The notes under the pieces were generated by a model. That model had not been told where the DNA came from. It did not search any database and was given only the letters and a program-made list of their open reading frames with translations. From Pararoseomonas baculiformis (lineage in GTDB: Bacteria > Pseudomonadota > Alphaproteobacteria > Acetobacterales > Acetobacteraceae): a stretch of 64,000 bases of DNA. The position numbers and the translations under genes are program-made. Below, in pieces: positions 27,646 to 36,478 of this stretch (positions are counted from its first letter, which is position 1; each line of letters begins with the position of its first letter). The DNA lies in assembly GCF_017813395.1 (NCBI RefSeq), contig NZ_JAGIZB010000018.1, positions 35,001 through 99,000 of the forward strand. Reading direction: 5' to 3'.

Positions 27646-28527
27646 ATGGCGATCGCGACGGTCGGGGTGGTGGGCCTCGGCAATATGGGCCTGGGAATGG
27701 CGGCCACCCTGGCGCGCAAGGGTTTCGCCGTGCTGGGCCACGACATCAGCGAGGCGCGCCGCCCCGCCGCCGAGGACGCCGGCATCCGCTTCCTGTCCCT
27801 GGCCGAGGTGCTGAACGGGGCGGACGCCCTCGTCTTCTCCCTGCCCTATGCGCGCGACGTGGAAGCCGTCGTCACCGCCCCCGGCGGCCTCCTCACCCGA
27901 TTGGACCGGGAGGTGGTGGTGATCGACACATCCACCTCCGATCCGGTCACCACCCGCCGCCTCGCTGCGCGGCTGGCCGAGGCTGGCCATGGCCTGCTGG
28001 ACGCGCCCGTCAGCGGCGGCCCCTCCGGCGCGGCCGAGGGCACGTTGACGGTGATGATCGGCGGGGACGAAGCGCATCTGAACGCGGCCCGGCCGGTGAT
28101 CGAAGCGATCTCGGCCAGGGCCGTGCATGTCGGCCCCTCCGGCGCCGGCAACATCGCCAAGCTGGTGAACAACCTTCTCGTCGCGGCCCATCTCATCACC
28201 ACGGGCGAGGCGATGCGCCTTTCCGAAGCCGCGGGCCTGCCGGCGGAGGATGCGCTGAAGGTGGTGAACGCCGCCACCGGCCGCAGCGCGATCAGCGAGG
28301 TGATGATGCCCCGCTGGATCCTGCCCGGTACCTTCGACAGCGGCTTCGCGGCGGGGCTGATGCGCAAGGATGTGCGCCTCGCCCTCGAACTCGCGGAAGC
28401 CACGGGCAGCGAACTGCCCCTCTCCGCCCATGTCGCCCGGATCTGGGACGAGACGCGCGCCCGCATCACGGATGCCGATGACTTCACCCGCATGGCCGAC
28501 CACCGGAAGGACAACCCCGATGCCTGA
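27646..28527 (+). CDS. 3-hydroxyisobutyrate dehydrogenase-family oxidoreductase
   Basis: 293 residues. NAD-binding motif VGVVGLGNMGLGMAATLARK, substrate motif LLDAPVSGGPSGAAEGTLTV and catalytic Lys in IAKLVNNLLVAAH. GGAAGA precedes the ATG. The stop overlaps the start of the following aldehyde dehydrogenase by 8 bases, so the hydroxyacid or alcohol handled here probably becomes the semialdehyde used next. It lies 97 bases after the LysR gene. Confidence 0.88.
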   Translation: MAIATVGVVGLGNMGLGMAATLARKGFAVLGHDISEARRPAAEDAGIRFLSLAEVLNGADALVFSLPYARDVEAVVTAPGGLLTRLDREVVVIDTSTSDPVTTRRLAARLAEAGHGLLDAPVSGGPSGAAEGTLTVMIGGDEAHLNAARPVIEAISARAVHVGPSGAGNIAKLVNNLLVAAHLITTGEAMRLSEAAGLPAEDALKVVNAATGRSAISEVMMPRWILPGTFDSGFAAGLMRKDVRLALELAEATGSELPLSAHVARIWDETRARITDADDFTRMADHRKDNPDA

Positions 28528-30061
28528 CGGCGCCACCCTGCCCAACGCCTCCGCCCGCATCGCGGAGCTTCTCGCCACCCTTCTCCCCGGCGCCCGGGTC
28601 GGCAGCTTCGTCGCGGGTGAGGTGGTGGAAGGCACAGGCGAAAGGCTGGACCTCACCAACCCCGCCGATGGCCGCGTCTTCCTCTCCTATGCCGATGCCG
28701 GCCCCGCCGTGGTGGATGCCGCCATGAGGGCCGCCCGCCAGGCCCAGCGCCAGTGGTGGGGCATGACCGCCGCCGCGCGTGGCCGCGCCATGTGGGAGGT
28801 CGCGCGCCTCATCCGCCAGCACGCCGATGCCCTGGCGGAGCTGGAAACACTCTCCGCCGGCAAGCCCATCCGCGACACGCGCGGCGAGGTCGCGAAGGTG
28901 GCGGAGATGTTCGAATACTATGGCGGCTGGGCCGACAAGCTGCATGGCGAGGTCATCCCCGTTCCCACCAGCCACCTGAACTACACGCGCCCCGAGCCCC
29001 ATGGGGTGGTGGTGCAGATCACGCCCTGGAACGCGCCGGTCTTCACCGCCGGCTGGCAGATCGCCCCTGCCATCTGCGCGGGCAATGCGGCGGTGCTGAA
29101 GCCATCGGAGCTGACCCCCCTCACCTCCCTCGCCCTCGGCGCCCTCATCGACCGGGCCGAGGGCATCCCGCGCGGCCTCGTCTCCGTCCTCGCCGGCGCG
29201 GGACCGAGCACGGGGGCGGCGGCGGTCTCCCATCCCGAAACCCGCCTTGTCGTCTTCGTCGGCAGCGCCGAGGCGGGCGCGGCCATCGCCGCCGCCGCGG
29301 CGCGCAATATCGTTCCCAGCCTGCTGGAACTCGGCGGCAAGTCCGCCAACATCGTCTTCGCCGATGCGGACATCCCCCGCGCCCTGATCGGCGCCCAGGC
29401 CGCGATCTTCGGCGGGGCGGGCCAGAGCTGCGTCGCGGGCTCCCGCCTCCTGGTCGAGCGCTCCATCCATGCCGAGTTCGTGGAGCGCCTGGCCCGCGCC
29501 GCCGCCCACATCCCCTTCGGCCAGCCCACCGATCCCGCCACCCAGATCGGCCCCATCAACAACCGTCGGCAGTTCGACCGGATCACCGGCATGGTGGACG
29601 AGGCCGCACGCGCCGGGGCCCGCATCGCCACGGGTGGCGGCTGCCCCGAGGCACTGCACCGCACCGGCGGCTTCTTCTACGCCCCCACGATCCTCGACGC
29701 CGTCTCCCCCAACGCCGCCATCGCGCGGGAGGAGGTCTTCGGCCCCGTCCTCGCCGTGCTGCCCTTCGATACCGAGGAGGAAGCGATCACCCTCGCCAAT
29801 GCCACGCCCTTCGGCCTGGCGGGCGCCGTGTGGACGGGGGCTGTCGGCCGCGCCCACCGCGTCGCGGCCGGGGTGCGGGCCGGCACCTTCTGGATCAACA
29901 GCTACAAGACCATCAACGTCGCCTCGCCCTTCGGCGGCTTCGGCCGCAGCGGCTTCGGCCGCTCTTCCGGGCGGGAGGCGCTGGCGGCCTATACCCAGGC
30001 GAAGAGCGTGTGGGTGGAGACGGCGGCGCAGCCGGGGGTGGCCTTCGGCTATGTTGGGTAG
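28520..30061 (+). CDS. Aldehyde dehydrogenase family protein
   Basis: 513 residues. Family motifs: ITPWNAPVFTAGWQIAPAI (cofactor loop), LLELGGKSANIVFAD (catalytic Glu) and FGGAGQSCVAGSR (catalytic Cys), then EEVFGPVLAVLPF and SPFGGFGRSGFGR. It oxidises an aldehyde to an acid with NAD(P)+. The ATG lies within the end of the preceding dehydrogenase gene (ATGCCTGA), showing translational coupling. Substrate unknown, probably the product of the neighbouring dehydrogenase. Confidence 0.92.
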   Translation: MPDGATLPNASARIAELLATLLPGARVGSFVAGEVVEGTGERLDLTNPADGRVFLSYADAGPAVVDAAMRAARQAQRQWWGMTAAARGRAMWEVARLIRQHADALAELETLSAGKPIRDTRGEVAKVAEMFEYYGGWADKLHGEVIPVPTSHLNYTRPEPHGVVVQITPWNAPVFTAGWQIAPAICAGNAAVLKPSELTPLTSLALGALIDRAEGIPRGLVSVLAGAGPSTGAAAVSHPETRLVVFVGSAEAGAAIAAAAARNIVPSLLELGGKSANIVFADADIPRALIGAQAAIFGGAGQSCVAGSRLLVERSIHAEFVERLARAAAHIPFGQPTDPATQIGPINNRRQFDRITGMVDEAARAGARIATGGGCPEALHRTGGFFYAPTILDAVSPNAAIAREEVFGPVLAVLPFDTEEEAITLANATPFGLAGAVWTGAVGRAHRVAAGVRAGTFWINSYKTINVASPFGGFGRSGFGRSSGREALAAYTQAKSVWVETAAQPGVAFGYVG

Positions 30062-30181
30062 CAGGCCGGGGCACGGCACCTTCGCTGCCATTCGCCGGGC
30101 GCGCGCCCTCCATCTGAACAATCCGGTCCAAATCCCGCGCATGGGCGCCTATACTGCGACCACTGCAGGGAGGCTCTCGCC

Positions 30182-30874
30182 ATCAGCACCGTCTGTTCCG
30201 AATGCGTGGTCCGTGACCAGTCGCTCTGCGGCAGCCTGAACGACGAGGAGCTGCTCACCCTCAACCGCATCGGCCGCCAGCGCCGCCTGGCGCGGGGGGA
30301 AACCCTCGTCTGGGCGGGCGAGGAGGCGGTGGTCTGCGCCAATCTTCTCACCGGCGTGCTGAAGCTCAGCGCCACCACGGCGGATGGGCGGGAGCAGATC
30401 GTCGGCCTTCTCTACCCCGCCGATTTCGTCGGCCGCCCCTTCGCCGAAGAGGCGGAGCACAGCATCACCGCCCTCACCGATGTCGAGCTCTGCGTCTTTC
30501 CGCGAAAGACCTTTGAGACGGCGCTGGAGAACCATGTGCGGATGGAGCGCCTGCTGCTCCGCCGCACCCTCGCCGCGCTGGACGAGGCACGGGCCCGCAT
30601 GCTCCTGCTCGGCCGCAAGACCGCCGAGGAAAAGGTGGCGAGCTTCCTGCTGGACATGGCCAGCCACCTGGGCGGCCCCTGCAAGCCCGGCGAGGCAAGC
30701 TTCGACCTTCCCCTCACCCGCGCCCAGATCGCGGATGTGCTGGGCCTGACCATCGAAACCGTCAGCCGGCAAATGACGAAGCTGAAGCGGGATGGGCTGA
30801 TCGGCCTTCCCTCCGGCCGCATGGTCACCATCCGCGACCGGCAGGCGCTGCAGCACCGTGCGGAAGCAGCCTGA
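30182..30874 (+). CDS. Fnr/Crp-family regulator with a cysteine cluster; probable ATC start
   Basis: About 230 residues if read from ATC at 30182. A cyclic-nucleotide-type sensor domain (GVLKLSATTADGREQIVGL) precedes a helix-turn-helix with ETVSRQ, which keeps the Glu-x-x-Ser-Arg of Fnr. Cysteines at 5, 8, 16 and 104 match the four [4Fe-4S] ligands of Fnr (here C-x2-C-x7-C plus the distal Cys in VELCVFPRKTFE). No ATG, GTG or TTG lies in frame before a GTG at 30206, which would remove two of these Cys and has no ribosome binding site, whereas GGGAGG sits 8 bases before the ATC. It likely senses oxygen and may control the hemerythrin-like gene opposite. Confidence 0.8.
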   Translation: MSTVCSECVVRDQSLCGSLNDEELLTLNRIGRQRRLARGETLVWAGEEAVVCANLLTGVLKLSATTADGREQIVGLLYPADFVGRPFAEEAEHSITALTDVELCVFPRKTFETALENHVRMERLLLRRTLAALDEARARMLLLGRKTAEEKVASFLLDMASHLGGPCKPGEASFDLPLTRAQIADVLGLTIETVSRQMTKLKRDGLIGLPSGRMVTIRDRQALQHRAEAA

Positions 30875-30906
30875 GGCGGCGCGACGCTCGTTCTGATCCG
30901 CCGGTT

Positions 30907-31144
30907 CCCGGAGAGGGCTCTGCCCTCTCCGGACCTCACCCGCCAAGGGCCTGAGGCCCTTGGAACCCCGTCTGGCTGCCGCGGATACGGTGCAACACGG
31001 GGTTTCTTAGGTCCCATCCTACCCCTGCAGTCGCCTCGGGTCGTGGACCCGAGGCGCACCGTCAGCCGAGCTTTTCCAAACATCTAAAAGAAGATGATGG
31101 TGAGGGGTCCGGGGAGAGGAAGAATTCCTTCTTCCTCTCCCCGG
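30907..31144. repeat. Four-hairpin intergenic repeat, copy 2
   Basis: This fills most of the 300-base gap between the convergent Fnr-like and hemerythrin-like genes. The hairpins correspond to copy 1 one by one: 30908-30932, 30943-30963, 31032-31056 (GTG loop) and 31109-31144. Hairpin 3 reads CGCCTCGGGTC with GACCCGAGGCG, whereas copy 1 has CGCCTCCGGTC with GACCGGAGGCG, so both sides of one pair changed together. The linker TTGGAACCCCGTCTGGCTGC after hairpin 2 is identical in both. Confidence 0.85.
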
Positions 31145-31174
31145 GACAGACCACCACAGCAAACCTGAACAGCT

Positions 31175-31720
31175 TCAGGCCGCGGCGGTGCCCGTCCGCA
31201 GGCAGGCTTCCAGCAGGGCGTCCGTATCCCGCGAGAGCCGCGGCCCTGCCAGTTTGAGCAGCGCCAGTTCCTCGAAGGCCATGGCGCGCCGGCAGCCATC
31301 GAAGAAGCAGCGGAGCATGTAGCCCAGCGCCTCCGCTGCCATGCCGGGGCTTGCCGTTTCCAGCGCCCCCGCAAGGTCCTGCGCATGGACCGCGTCCGTG
31401 ATGTGCTGGCCCCGGATGCGCTCGATCAGCGATCGTTCGATCGCCGAGCCGCCTCCGGAGGGCAGAAGGGAAGTCAGCAGTTCGTCTTCCCGGTCCTGGT
31501 GCGGCGGAAGCAGCGCCGCCAGATGGCGAGCCAGGAGCTGGCGTTCCTCTTCCGGGGGCAGGCCGGGCAGGCCATCCGCGATCGTCTCCAGCCGGTCGCA
31601 CAGCGCGCGCAGCGCCACGTGCTCGGCCACCAGCGCGCGCACCCGCCTGTCCACCCGGTCGTGCCAGGATTCGCAGAACCGCGCCCGGGCCGGCCCGCCG
31701 CCACTTCGTTCGAGCACCAT
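31175..31720 (-). CDS. Hemerythrin-like domain protein
   Basis: 181 residues, all helical by eye. Spaced His and Glu residues (WHDRVDRRVRALVAEH, PPHQDREDELLTSLL, RGQHITDAVHAQDL) resemble the metal-ligand pattern of hemerythrin-like four-helix bundles that bind a di-iron centre and sense or store O2 or NO. The match is not perfect, so the family call is moderate. AAGGAGG sits right before the ATG at 31720. An Fnr-type box is centred about 55 bases upstream, so expression probably rises when oxygen falls. Confidence 0.6.
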   Translation of the reverse strand: MVLERSGGGPARARFCESWHDRVDRRVRALVAEHVALRALCDRLETIADGLPGLPPEEERQLLARHLAALLPPHQDREDELLTSLLPSGGGSAIERSLIERIRGQHITDAVHAQDLAGALETASPGMAAEALGYMLRCFFDGCRRAMAFEELALLKLAGPRLSRDTDALLEACLRTGTAAA

Positions 31721-31768
31721 CCGGCCTCCTTTGCCGGATGGGTTTGCGCCAGCCCTGATGCCCTTTCT

Positions 31769-31782
31769 TTGACCTCGATCAA
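31769..31782 (-). promoter_or_regulatory. Fnr/FixK-type box upstream of the hemerythrin-like gene
   Basis: TTGACCTCGATCAA (TTGATCGAGGTCAA on the gene's strand) differs from TTGAT-N4-ATCAA by one base. With the box at the usual -41.5, transcription would start about 14 bases before the ATG, leaving just room for the AAGGAGG site. The Fnr-like gene next door has the recognition residues for this sequence. Confidence 0.65.
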
Positions 31783-31899
31783 CCGGTCTGCGGATGCCTG
31801 TCCTCGCGCATGGTCGCGCCTCGGCGGCGGCGGGCACGGCCCGCTGTGGGCTGGCGGCCCTGTTGCTCCGCTGATGCCCGGGGCGGCATGCTGCCCGGG

Positions 31900-33192
31900 A
31901 TGACCGAAGCCAGCCCGCTCTCCGCCACCGAGACCGCCCGCCGCATCCGCGCCGGCATCCTCAACGCCACGGCGGTGATGGAAGCCTGCCTGGAACGCGC
32001 CCGGGCGCGGGAACCGGTGCTGCGCGCCTTCGCCCATCTGGATCCGGAGGCCGCGCTGGAGAGGGCACGCGCCGCCGATGCCCGCGCCGCCTCCGGCGCC
32101 CCCCTCGGCCCGCTGCATGGCCTGCCCCTGGGAGTGAAGGACGTGCTGGATGTGGGCGGCATGCCCTGCGGCTACGGCTCCCCCATCTGGCAGGGCCATG
32201 TGCCCCGCGCCGATGCCGCCTGCGTCGCCCTGGCCCGCGAGGCCGGGGCGGTGGTGATGGGCAAGACGGTGACCACCGAATTCGCCACACGCCAGTCCGG
32301 CCCCACCACCAACCCGGTGAATCCGGCCCATACGCCGGGCGGTTCCTCCTCAGGTTCCGCGGCGGGCGTCGCGGCGGGGCTCTTCCCCCTGGCCTATGGC
32401 ACGCAGACCGCGGGCAGCGTCATCCGCCCCGCGGCCTTCTGCGGGATCGTCGGCTTCATGCCCACCCATGGCTCCATCCACCGGGCCGGGATGAAGGTGA
32501 TGAGCGAATCGCTCGACACCATCGGCGCGCTCGCCCGCACGGTGGCCGATTGCGCCCTGCTGATCGGTGCCGCTTCCGGCCGCGACCTGGGTGACCCGGA
32601 GCAGCGGCCGGAACGCGCGCCGCGCCTGTTGCTCTGCCTCGGCCCGCATGCCGCGCAGGCTGCCCCCGAGACCCTTGCACTGATGGAGCGTGCCGCCGAG
32701 GCGGCCAGCCGCGCCGGCGCGCAGGTGGCGCGGGGCGAGCTTCCCCCCGTGGTCACCGCTGCGGCCGAGGCCCATCCCATCGTCATGAACGGCGAAAGCG
32801 CCCAGGCCCTGGCCTGGGAGCTGGCGCATCACCGGGACCAGGTCTCCGCGGTGCTGCGGGAAAAGCTGGAACCCGCCCGCGCCCTGGGCGCCCGGGCGCT
32901 GGAGGAGGCGCGCGCCAGCTTCGCCGCCGCCCAGGCCGCCTTCCCCGGCGCGATCGCGGAATACGACGCCATCCTCACCCCCGCCGCCCCCGGCGAGGCG
33001 CCGGAGGGCATTGGCTGGACCGGCGACCCCGCCTTCAACCTGCTCTGGACCGCTCTCCACGCCCCCGCCGTCACCGTCCCGGCCGGCACCGGGCCCCGGG
33101 GCCTGCCGCTGGGCCTGCAGCTCGTCGCCGCTCCTGGCCGCGACCGCGACGCTCTCCGCTGGGCGGAGTGGATGCGCCAGGTGATGGGCTGA
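31900..33192 (+). CDS. Amidase signature-family protein
   Basis: About 430 residues. The Ser-Ser-Lys triad is present: Lys in GVKDVLDVGG, and the Gly/Ser-rich signature TPGGSSSGSAAGVAAG carries the cis-Ser; the nucleophile Ser is in QTAGSVIRPAAFCGIVG. These enzymes hydrolyse amides, with ammonia released. The substrate is unknown. A start at 31888 (MLPGMTEA) is also possible. The gene is divergent from the hemerythrin-like gene and stands alone. Confidence 0.9.
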   Translation: MTEASPLSATETARRIRAGILNATAVMEACLERARAREPVLRAFAHLDPEAALERARAADARAASGAPLGPLHGLPLGVKDVLDVGGMPCGYGSPIWQGHVPRADAACVALAREAGAVVMGKTVTTEFATRQSGPTTNPVNPAHTPGGSSSGSAAGVAAGLFPLAYGTQTAGSVIRPAAFCGIVGFMPTHGSIHRAGMKVMSESLDTIGALARTVADCALLIGAASGRDLGDPEQRPERAPRLLLCLGPHAAQAAPETLALMERAAEAASRAGAQVARGELPPVVTAAAEAHPIVMNGESAQALAWELAHHRDQVSAVLREKLEPARALGARALEEARASFAAAQAAFPGAIAEYDAILTPAAPGEAPEGIGWTGDPAFNLLWTALHAPAVTVPAGTGPRGLPLGLQLVAAPGRDRDALRWAEWMRQVMG

Positions 33193-33293
33193 GGCGTTAG
33201 GAGTGAATAACGGGCGGGCATCGAAACCATGCCCGCCCGGCGGGCTGACGGCGTTCCGCCGATCGCACAGATTGCAGCCCATAGGAGGCCCGC

Positions 33294-33938
33294 ATGAGGC
33301 TGAGCGAAATTCTGGACGGCATCCGGACCGGCGCGGAGGAAACCCCTGCCGTGATGGCCGCGATCAGGGAGGCGGTGGCGGAGCTGCGCCGCAACGGCAC
33401 GGGGCTGCATGCCCTGACCGTGGGCGAACCCTTCCCCGATTTCATGCTGCCCTGCCCCACCGGCCGGCTGGTGGAGCGGGACGAGCTGCTGGCCACGGGG
33501 CCGCTGGTCGTCACCTTCTTCCGCGGCCACTGGTGCCCGATCTGCGTCGCGGCGCTGGACGCGATGCTCGAATGCCTGCCCGCGATGCGGGAGAGGGGGG
33601 CTGGCCTCGTCGCCGTCTCGCCCGAGACAAGCGGCAATGCGCTGCGCCCGGGCTTCAAGGCGCCACCTGGCTTCCGCTTCCTCTCGGATGTGGATAACGG
33701 CCTGGCCCTCTCCTGCGGCATCGCCTTCAAGACTCCGCCCGCCTACCGCGCCCTGCTGAGCCGGGAAGGCTGCGACCTTGCGGAGCGCCAGGGCAGCAGC
33801 GCCTGGTTCCTGCCCGTGCCCGCCACCTTCCTGGTGGACCGGGAGGGAATCGTGCGCTGGTCCTTCGTGGATGTGGACTTCACCCGGCGCGCCGAACCCG
33901 CCGAGGTTCTCGCCGCCCTCCGCGCCCTGCCGGGGTGA
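33294..33938 (+). CDS. Peroxiredoxin-like (AhpC/TSA) thioredoxin-fold protein
   Basis: 214 residues. After an N-terminal helix of about 40 residues comes a thioredoxin fold: PFPDFMLPCPTGRLVERDEL, then VVTFFRGHWCPICVAALDAM with a CPIC pair, and the cis-Pro in VPATFLVDREGIVRW. The CxxC pair differs from typical two-Cys peroxiredoxins and suits the peroxiredoxin-like group that may reduce peroxides or disulfides. AGGAGG is 6 bases before the ATG. No signal peptide. Confidence 0.85.
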   Translation: MRLSEILDGIRTGAEETPAVMAAIREAVAELRRNGTGLHALTVGEPFPDFMLPCPTGRLVERDELLATGPLVVTFFRGHWCPICVAALDAMLECLPAMRERGAGLVAVSPETSGNALRPGFKAPPGFRFLSDVDNGLALSCGIAFKTPPAYRALLSREGCDLAERQGSSAWFLPVPATFLVDREGIVRWSFVDVDFTRRAEPAEVLAALRALPG

Positions 33939-33943
33939 CGTCC

Positions 33944-33959
33944 CCCGGCCATCGCCGGG
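33944..33959. terminator. Short hairpin between convergent genes
   Basis: CCCGGC-CATC-GCCGGG, a 6-bp GC stem in the 25-base gap between the peroxiredoxin-like and Lrp genes. It may end both transcripts; there is no T run. Confidence 0.4.
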
Positions 33960-33963
33960 AGCC

Positions 33964-34452
33964 CTATTCCCGCCGCAGCGTGCGCAGGGGCAGCCGCTTC
34001 GATTCCTTCAGCCGGTCCAGCACGATCGATGAACGCACGCGCGCCACGCTCTCATGCGGCAGCAGCACGTCGTTCACCAGCGCCGAAAGCCCCTTCAGGT
34101 CCGGCACCACAGCCTTGATGAGGTAGTCGGCGTCGCCGGTCATGGCATAGGCCTCCTGCACCTCGTCGATGCGGGCCACGAGCTCGCGGAAGCGCTGGGC
34201 ATTGTCGCGGCTATGGGCCGCCAGCGTCACCTGCACGAAGACAAGCAGCCGCAGGCCCAGTGGCTCCGCCGCCAGCTCGGCATGGTAGCCGCGGATCACC
34301 CCCGACGCCTCCAGCGCCAGGCGCCGGCGCGAGCATTGCGATGGCGAAAGCCCCACCCGCTCCCCCGCTTCCTGGTTGGTCAGCCGCCCATCCTCCTGCA
34401 GCGCTGCAAGGAGGCGGAGGTCGATCGCGTCGAGATGAACGGTTTCCTGCAC
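33964..34452 (-). CDS. Lrp/AsnC-family transcriptional regulator
   Basis: 162 residues. The N-terminal helix-turn-helix (DLRLLAALQEDGRLTNQEAG, ERVGLSPSQCSRRRLALEA) precedes a RAM ligand-binding domain (VQEAYAMTGDADYLIKAVVPD). It starts with GTG. The gene is divergent from hppD, so it probably senses tyrosine, phenylalanine or a derivative and controls hppD; that is inference from position. Confidence 0.92.
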   Translation of the reverse strand: MQETVHLDAIDLRLLAALQEDGRLTNQEAGERVGLSPSQCSRRRLALEASGVIRGYHAELAAEPLGLRLLVFVQVTLAAHSRDNAQRFRELVARIDEVQEAYAMTGDADYLIKAVVPDLKGLSALVNDVLLPHESVARVRSSIVLDRLKESKRLPLRTLRRE

Positions 34453-34468
34453 CAGGAGACGTTAACGC

Positions 34469-34481
34469 GCACGGAACGTGC
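34469..34481. promoter_or_regulatory. Inverted repeat in the lrp-hppD promoter region
   Basis: GCACG-GAA-CGTGC is a perfect 5-3-5 inverted repeat, 16 bases upstream of the Lrp start and 84 bases before hppD. It is a candidate Lrp-type operator. Confidence 0.4.
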
Positions 34482-34565
34482 ATTCAACCACCCGGATCCG
34501 CGCGAGTTCGCACGCCTCTCGCATGCGAAGAGGCTTAGCCTTCTCCATAATCAGAGGAGACTTCC

Positions 34566-35669
34566 ATGGGTCCGTTCCCCCACGACGCCCCGCGCGCGAT
34601 CATCTCCGACCACAACCCTGCCGGCACGGACGGCTTCGGCTTTGTCGAATATGCGAGCCCCGAGCCCGAGAAGCTGCACGCGCTGTTCCGGCAGATGGGC
34701 TTCACCGCCGTCGCCCGGCACCGCGCGAAGAAGAGCACCCTCTACCGCCAGGGCGACATCAACTACCTGCTGACCGAGGAGCCCGGCTCCCACGCCATGG
34801 GCTTCGCCGCCGAGCACGGGCCCTGCGTGCCCTCCATGGCCTTCCGTGTCGTGGATGCGCAGCACGCCTTCGCGCATGCGGTGAAGAACGGCGCCGAGCC
34901 GGTGACCGAGGGCAAGACCATGGACCTGCCTGCCATCAAGGGTATCGGCGGATCCTATCTCTACTTCATCGACCAGTATGGCGAGGGCCGCTCGACCTAT
35001 GACGCCGAGTTCGAGTGGCTGGGCGAGCGCGATCCCCGGCCGGCGGGCGCGGGCCTCTACTACATCGACCACCTGACCCACAACGTGTTCCGCGGCCGGA
35101 TGGATGTCTGGTACGCGTTCTACAACAAGATCTTCAACTTCCGGCAGATCCGCTACTTCGACATCAAGGGCGAGTACACCGGCCTCTTCTCCCGCGCGCT
35201 CACCAGCCCGGATGGCCGCATCCGCATCCCGCTGAACGAGAGCGCGGATGACGAGAGCCAGATCGAGGAATACCTGCGCGCCTACAAGGGCGAGGGTATC
35301 CAGCACATCGCCTGCGGCTGCGACGACATCTACGGCACGATCGAGGGCCTGCGCGAGGCCGGGCTGAACTTCATGCCCGCCCCGCCCGAAACCTATTACG
35401 AGAAGGTCGATGCCCGCCTTCCCGGCCATGGCGAGGACCTGGCCCGGCTGAAGAAGAACGGCATCCTCGTGGATGGCGAAGGCGTGGTGGAGGACCGCAA
35501 GGCGCGGCTGCTTCTGCAGATCTTCTCCGCCAATGTCATCGGGCCCGTCTTCTTCGAGTTCATCGAGCGCAAGGGCGATGACGGCTTCGGCGAGGGCAAT
35601 TTCCGCGCGCTGTTCGAGAGCATCGAGGAAGACCAGATCCGCCGGGGCGTGCTCTCCAGCGCGCGCTAG
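34566..35669 (+). CDS. hppD: 4-hydroxyphenylpyruvate dioxygenase
   Basis: 367 residues, two vicinal-oxygen-chelate modules. The iron ligands appear as His in YIDHLTHNVF, His in EGIQHIACGC and Glu in PVFFEFIERKGDDGFGEGNF, a C-terminal stretch diagnostic for the enzyme. It converts 4-hydroxyphenylpyruvate to homogentisate in tyrosine breakdown. AGAGGAG lies 6 bases before the ATG. No homogentisate dioxygenase gene is nearby. The Lrp gene opposite is the likely regulator. Confidence 0.96.
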   Translation: MGPFPHDAPRAIISDHNPAGTDGFGFVEYASPEPEKLHALFRQMGFTAVARHRAKKSTLYRQGDINYLLTEEPGSHAMGFAAEHGPCVPSMAFRVVDAQHAFAHAVKNGAEPVTEGKTMDLPAIKGIGGSYLYFIDQYGEGRSTYDAEFEWLGERDPRPAGAGLYYIDHLTHNVFRGRMDVWYAFYNKIFNFRQIRYFDIKGEYTGLFSRALTSPDGRIRIPLNESADDESQIEEYLRAYKGEGIQHIACGCDDIYGTIEGLREAGLNFMPAPPETYYEKVDARLPGHGEDLARLKKNGILVDGEGVVEDRKARLLLQIFSANVIGPVFFEFIERKGDDGFGEGNFRALFESIEEDQIRRGVLSSAR

Positions 35670-35685
35670 GCGGCGGAGTGACGGG

Positions 35686-35710
35686 ATGGGGGAAGCGCTC
35701 CTTCCCCCAT
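35686..35710 (+). terminator. Hairpin after hppD
   Basis: A perfect 10-bp stem, ATGGGGGAAG with CTTCCCCCAT, over a CGCTC loop, 16 bases after the hppD stop. There is no T run. Confidence 0.55.
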
Positions 35711-35867
35711 GGCCCGCCCGGGCTCGTCGGCAGGGTTTACAGAATACGGCTGACACTCGCCTGTCATACGATAGGTCTTTGATCTAAAAGGGCAAAAAGC
35801 TCTGGCCCCGATGTTGCTGCTTCCTGTTCGTGCGCCTCACGGCGCCTGAACCGAGGAAGGAGCCCCT

Positions 35868-36467
35868 ATGCTGCTCAACATGAAGGCCCTGGCACTGACG
35901 ACCGGGGTTGCGCTGCTCTCCATGGCTGCTCCGGCACATGCGGACGTCATCCTGTCCTTCAACCAGGTGACGCCGGCCCCCTCCAGCGCCGCCTCCTTCT
36001 CCGGCCGTGCCGTCCTGACGGACGATGCCTTCGCGAATGGCGGGACGCTCTCCTATTCGCTCGACAGCAGCGGTGCGACCGTGACCGGCGCCGAGGGGGT
36101 CATCTCCCTCTTCGTCTCGGCCGTCATCCAGGGCTTCAGCCTCACCCTGTCCGACCAGGACTTCCTCCAGCCCGGCGCCTTCCCCGCCGGCACCACCGCC
36201 ACGGCGACCATCACCACCGCGCCGGGTGGCCTGCCCTTCGGCAGCATCAACGTGGACAACCCCCTTTTCTCCCTGGACGTCACCCTCGCGGGCGCCAGCT
36301 TCTCGGGCCTCTTCAGCTCGGGCTTCCTCTGCACGACGGCGCCCTGCAGCTTCACCGGCGAAACCACCGTTGCCATCCCCGAGCCCGCCTCGATGGCCCT
36401 GCTCGGCGCCGGCCTGCTGGGCCTTGGCATGCTGCGCCGGCGCAAGCCCGCCGAAAACGTCGCCTGA
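35868..36467 (+). CDS. PEP-CTERM sorting-domain protein
   Basis: 199 residues. A signal peptide ends at APAHA, the middle is Ser/Thr/Gly-rich beta-type sequence without a catalytic motif, and the C-terminus has the sorting signal IPEPASMALLGAGLLGLGML followed by RRR. Such proteins are cleaved by an exosortase and usually go with exopolysaccharide production. No exosortase is in the window, but a polysaccharide locus begins at 43.6 kb. GAGGAAGGAG precedes the ATG. Confidence 0.88.
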   Translation: MLLNMKALALTTGVALLSMAAPAHADVILSFNQVTPAPSSAASFSGRAVLTDDAFANGGTLSYSLDSSGATVTGAEGVISLFVSAVIQGFSLTLSDQDFLQPGAFPAGTTATATITTAPGGLPFGSINVDNPLFSLDVTLAGASFSGLFSSGFLCTTAPCSFTGETTVAIPEPASMALLGAGLLGLGMLRRRKPAENVA

Positions 36468-36478
36468 TCCAGCGCCCC

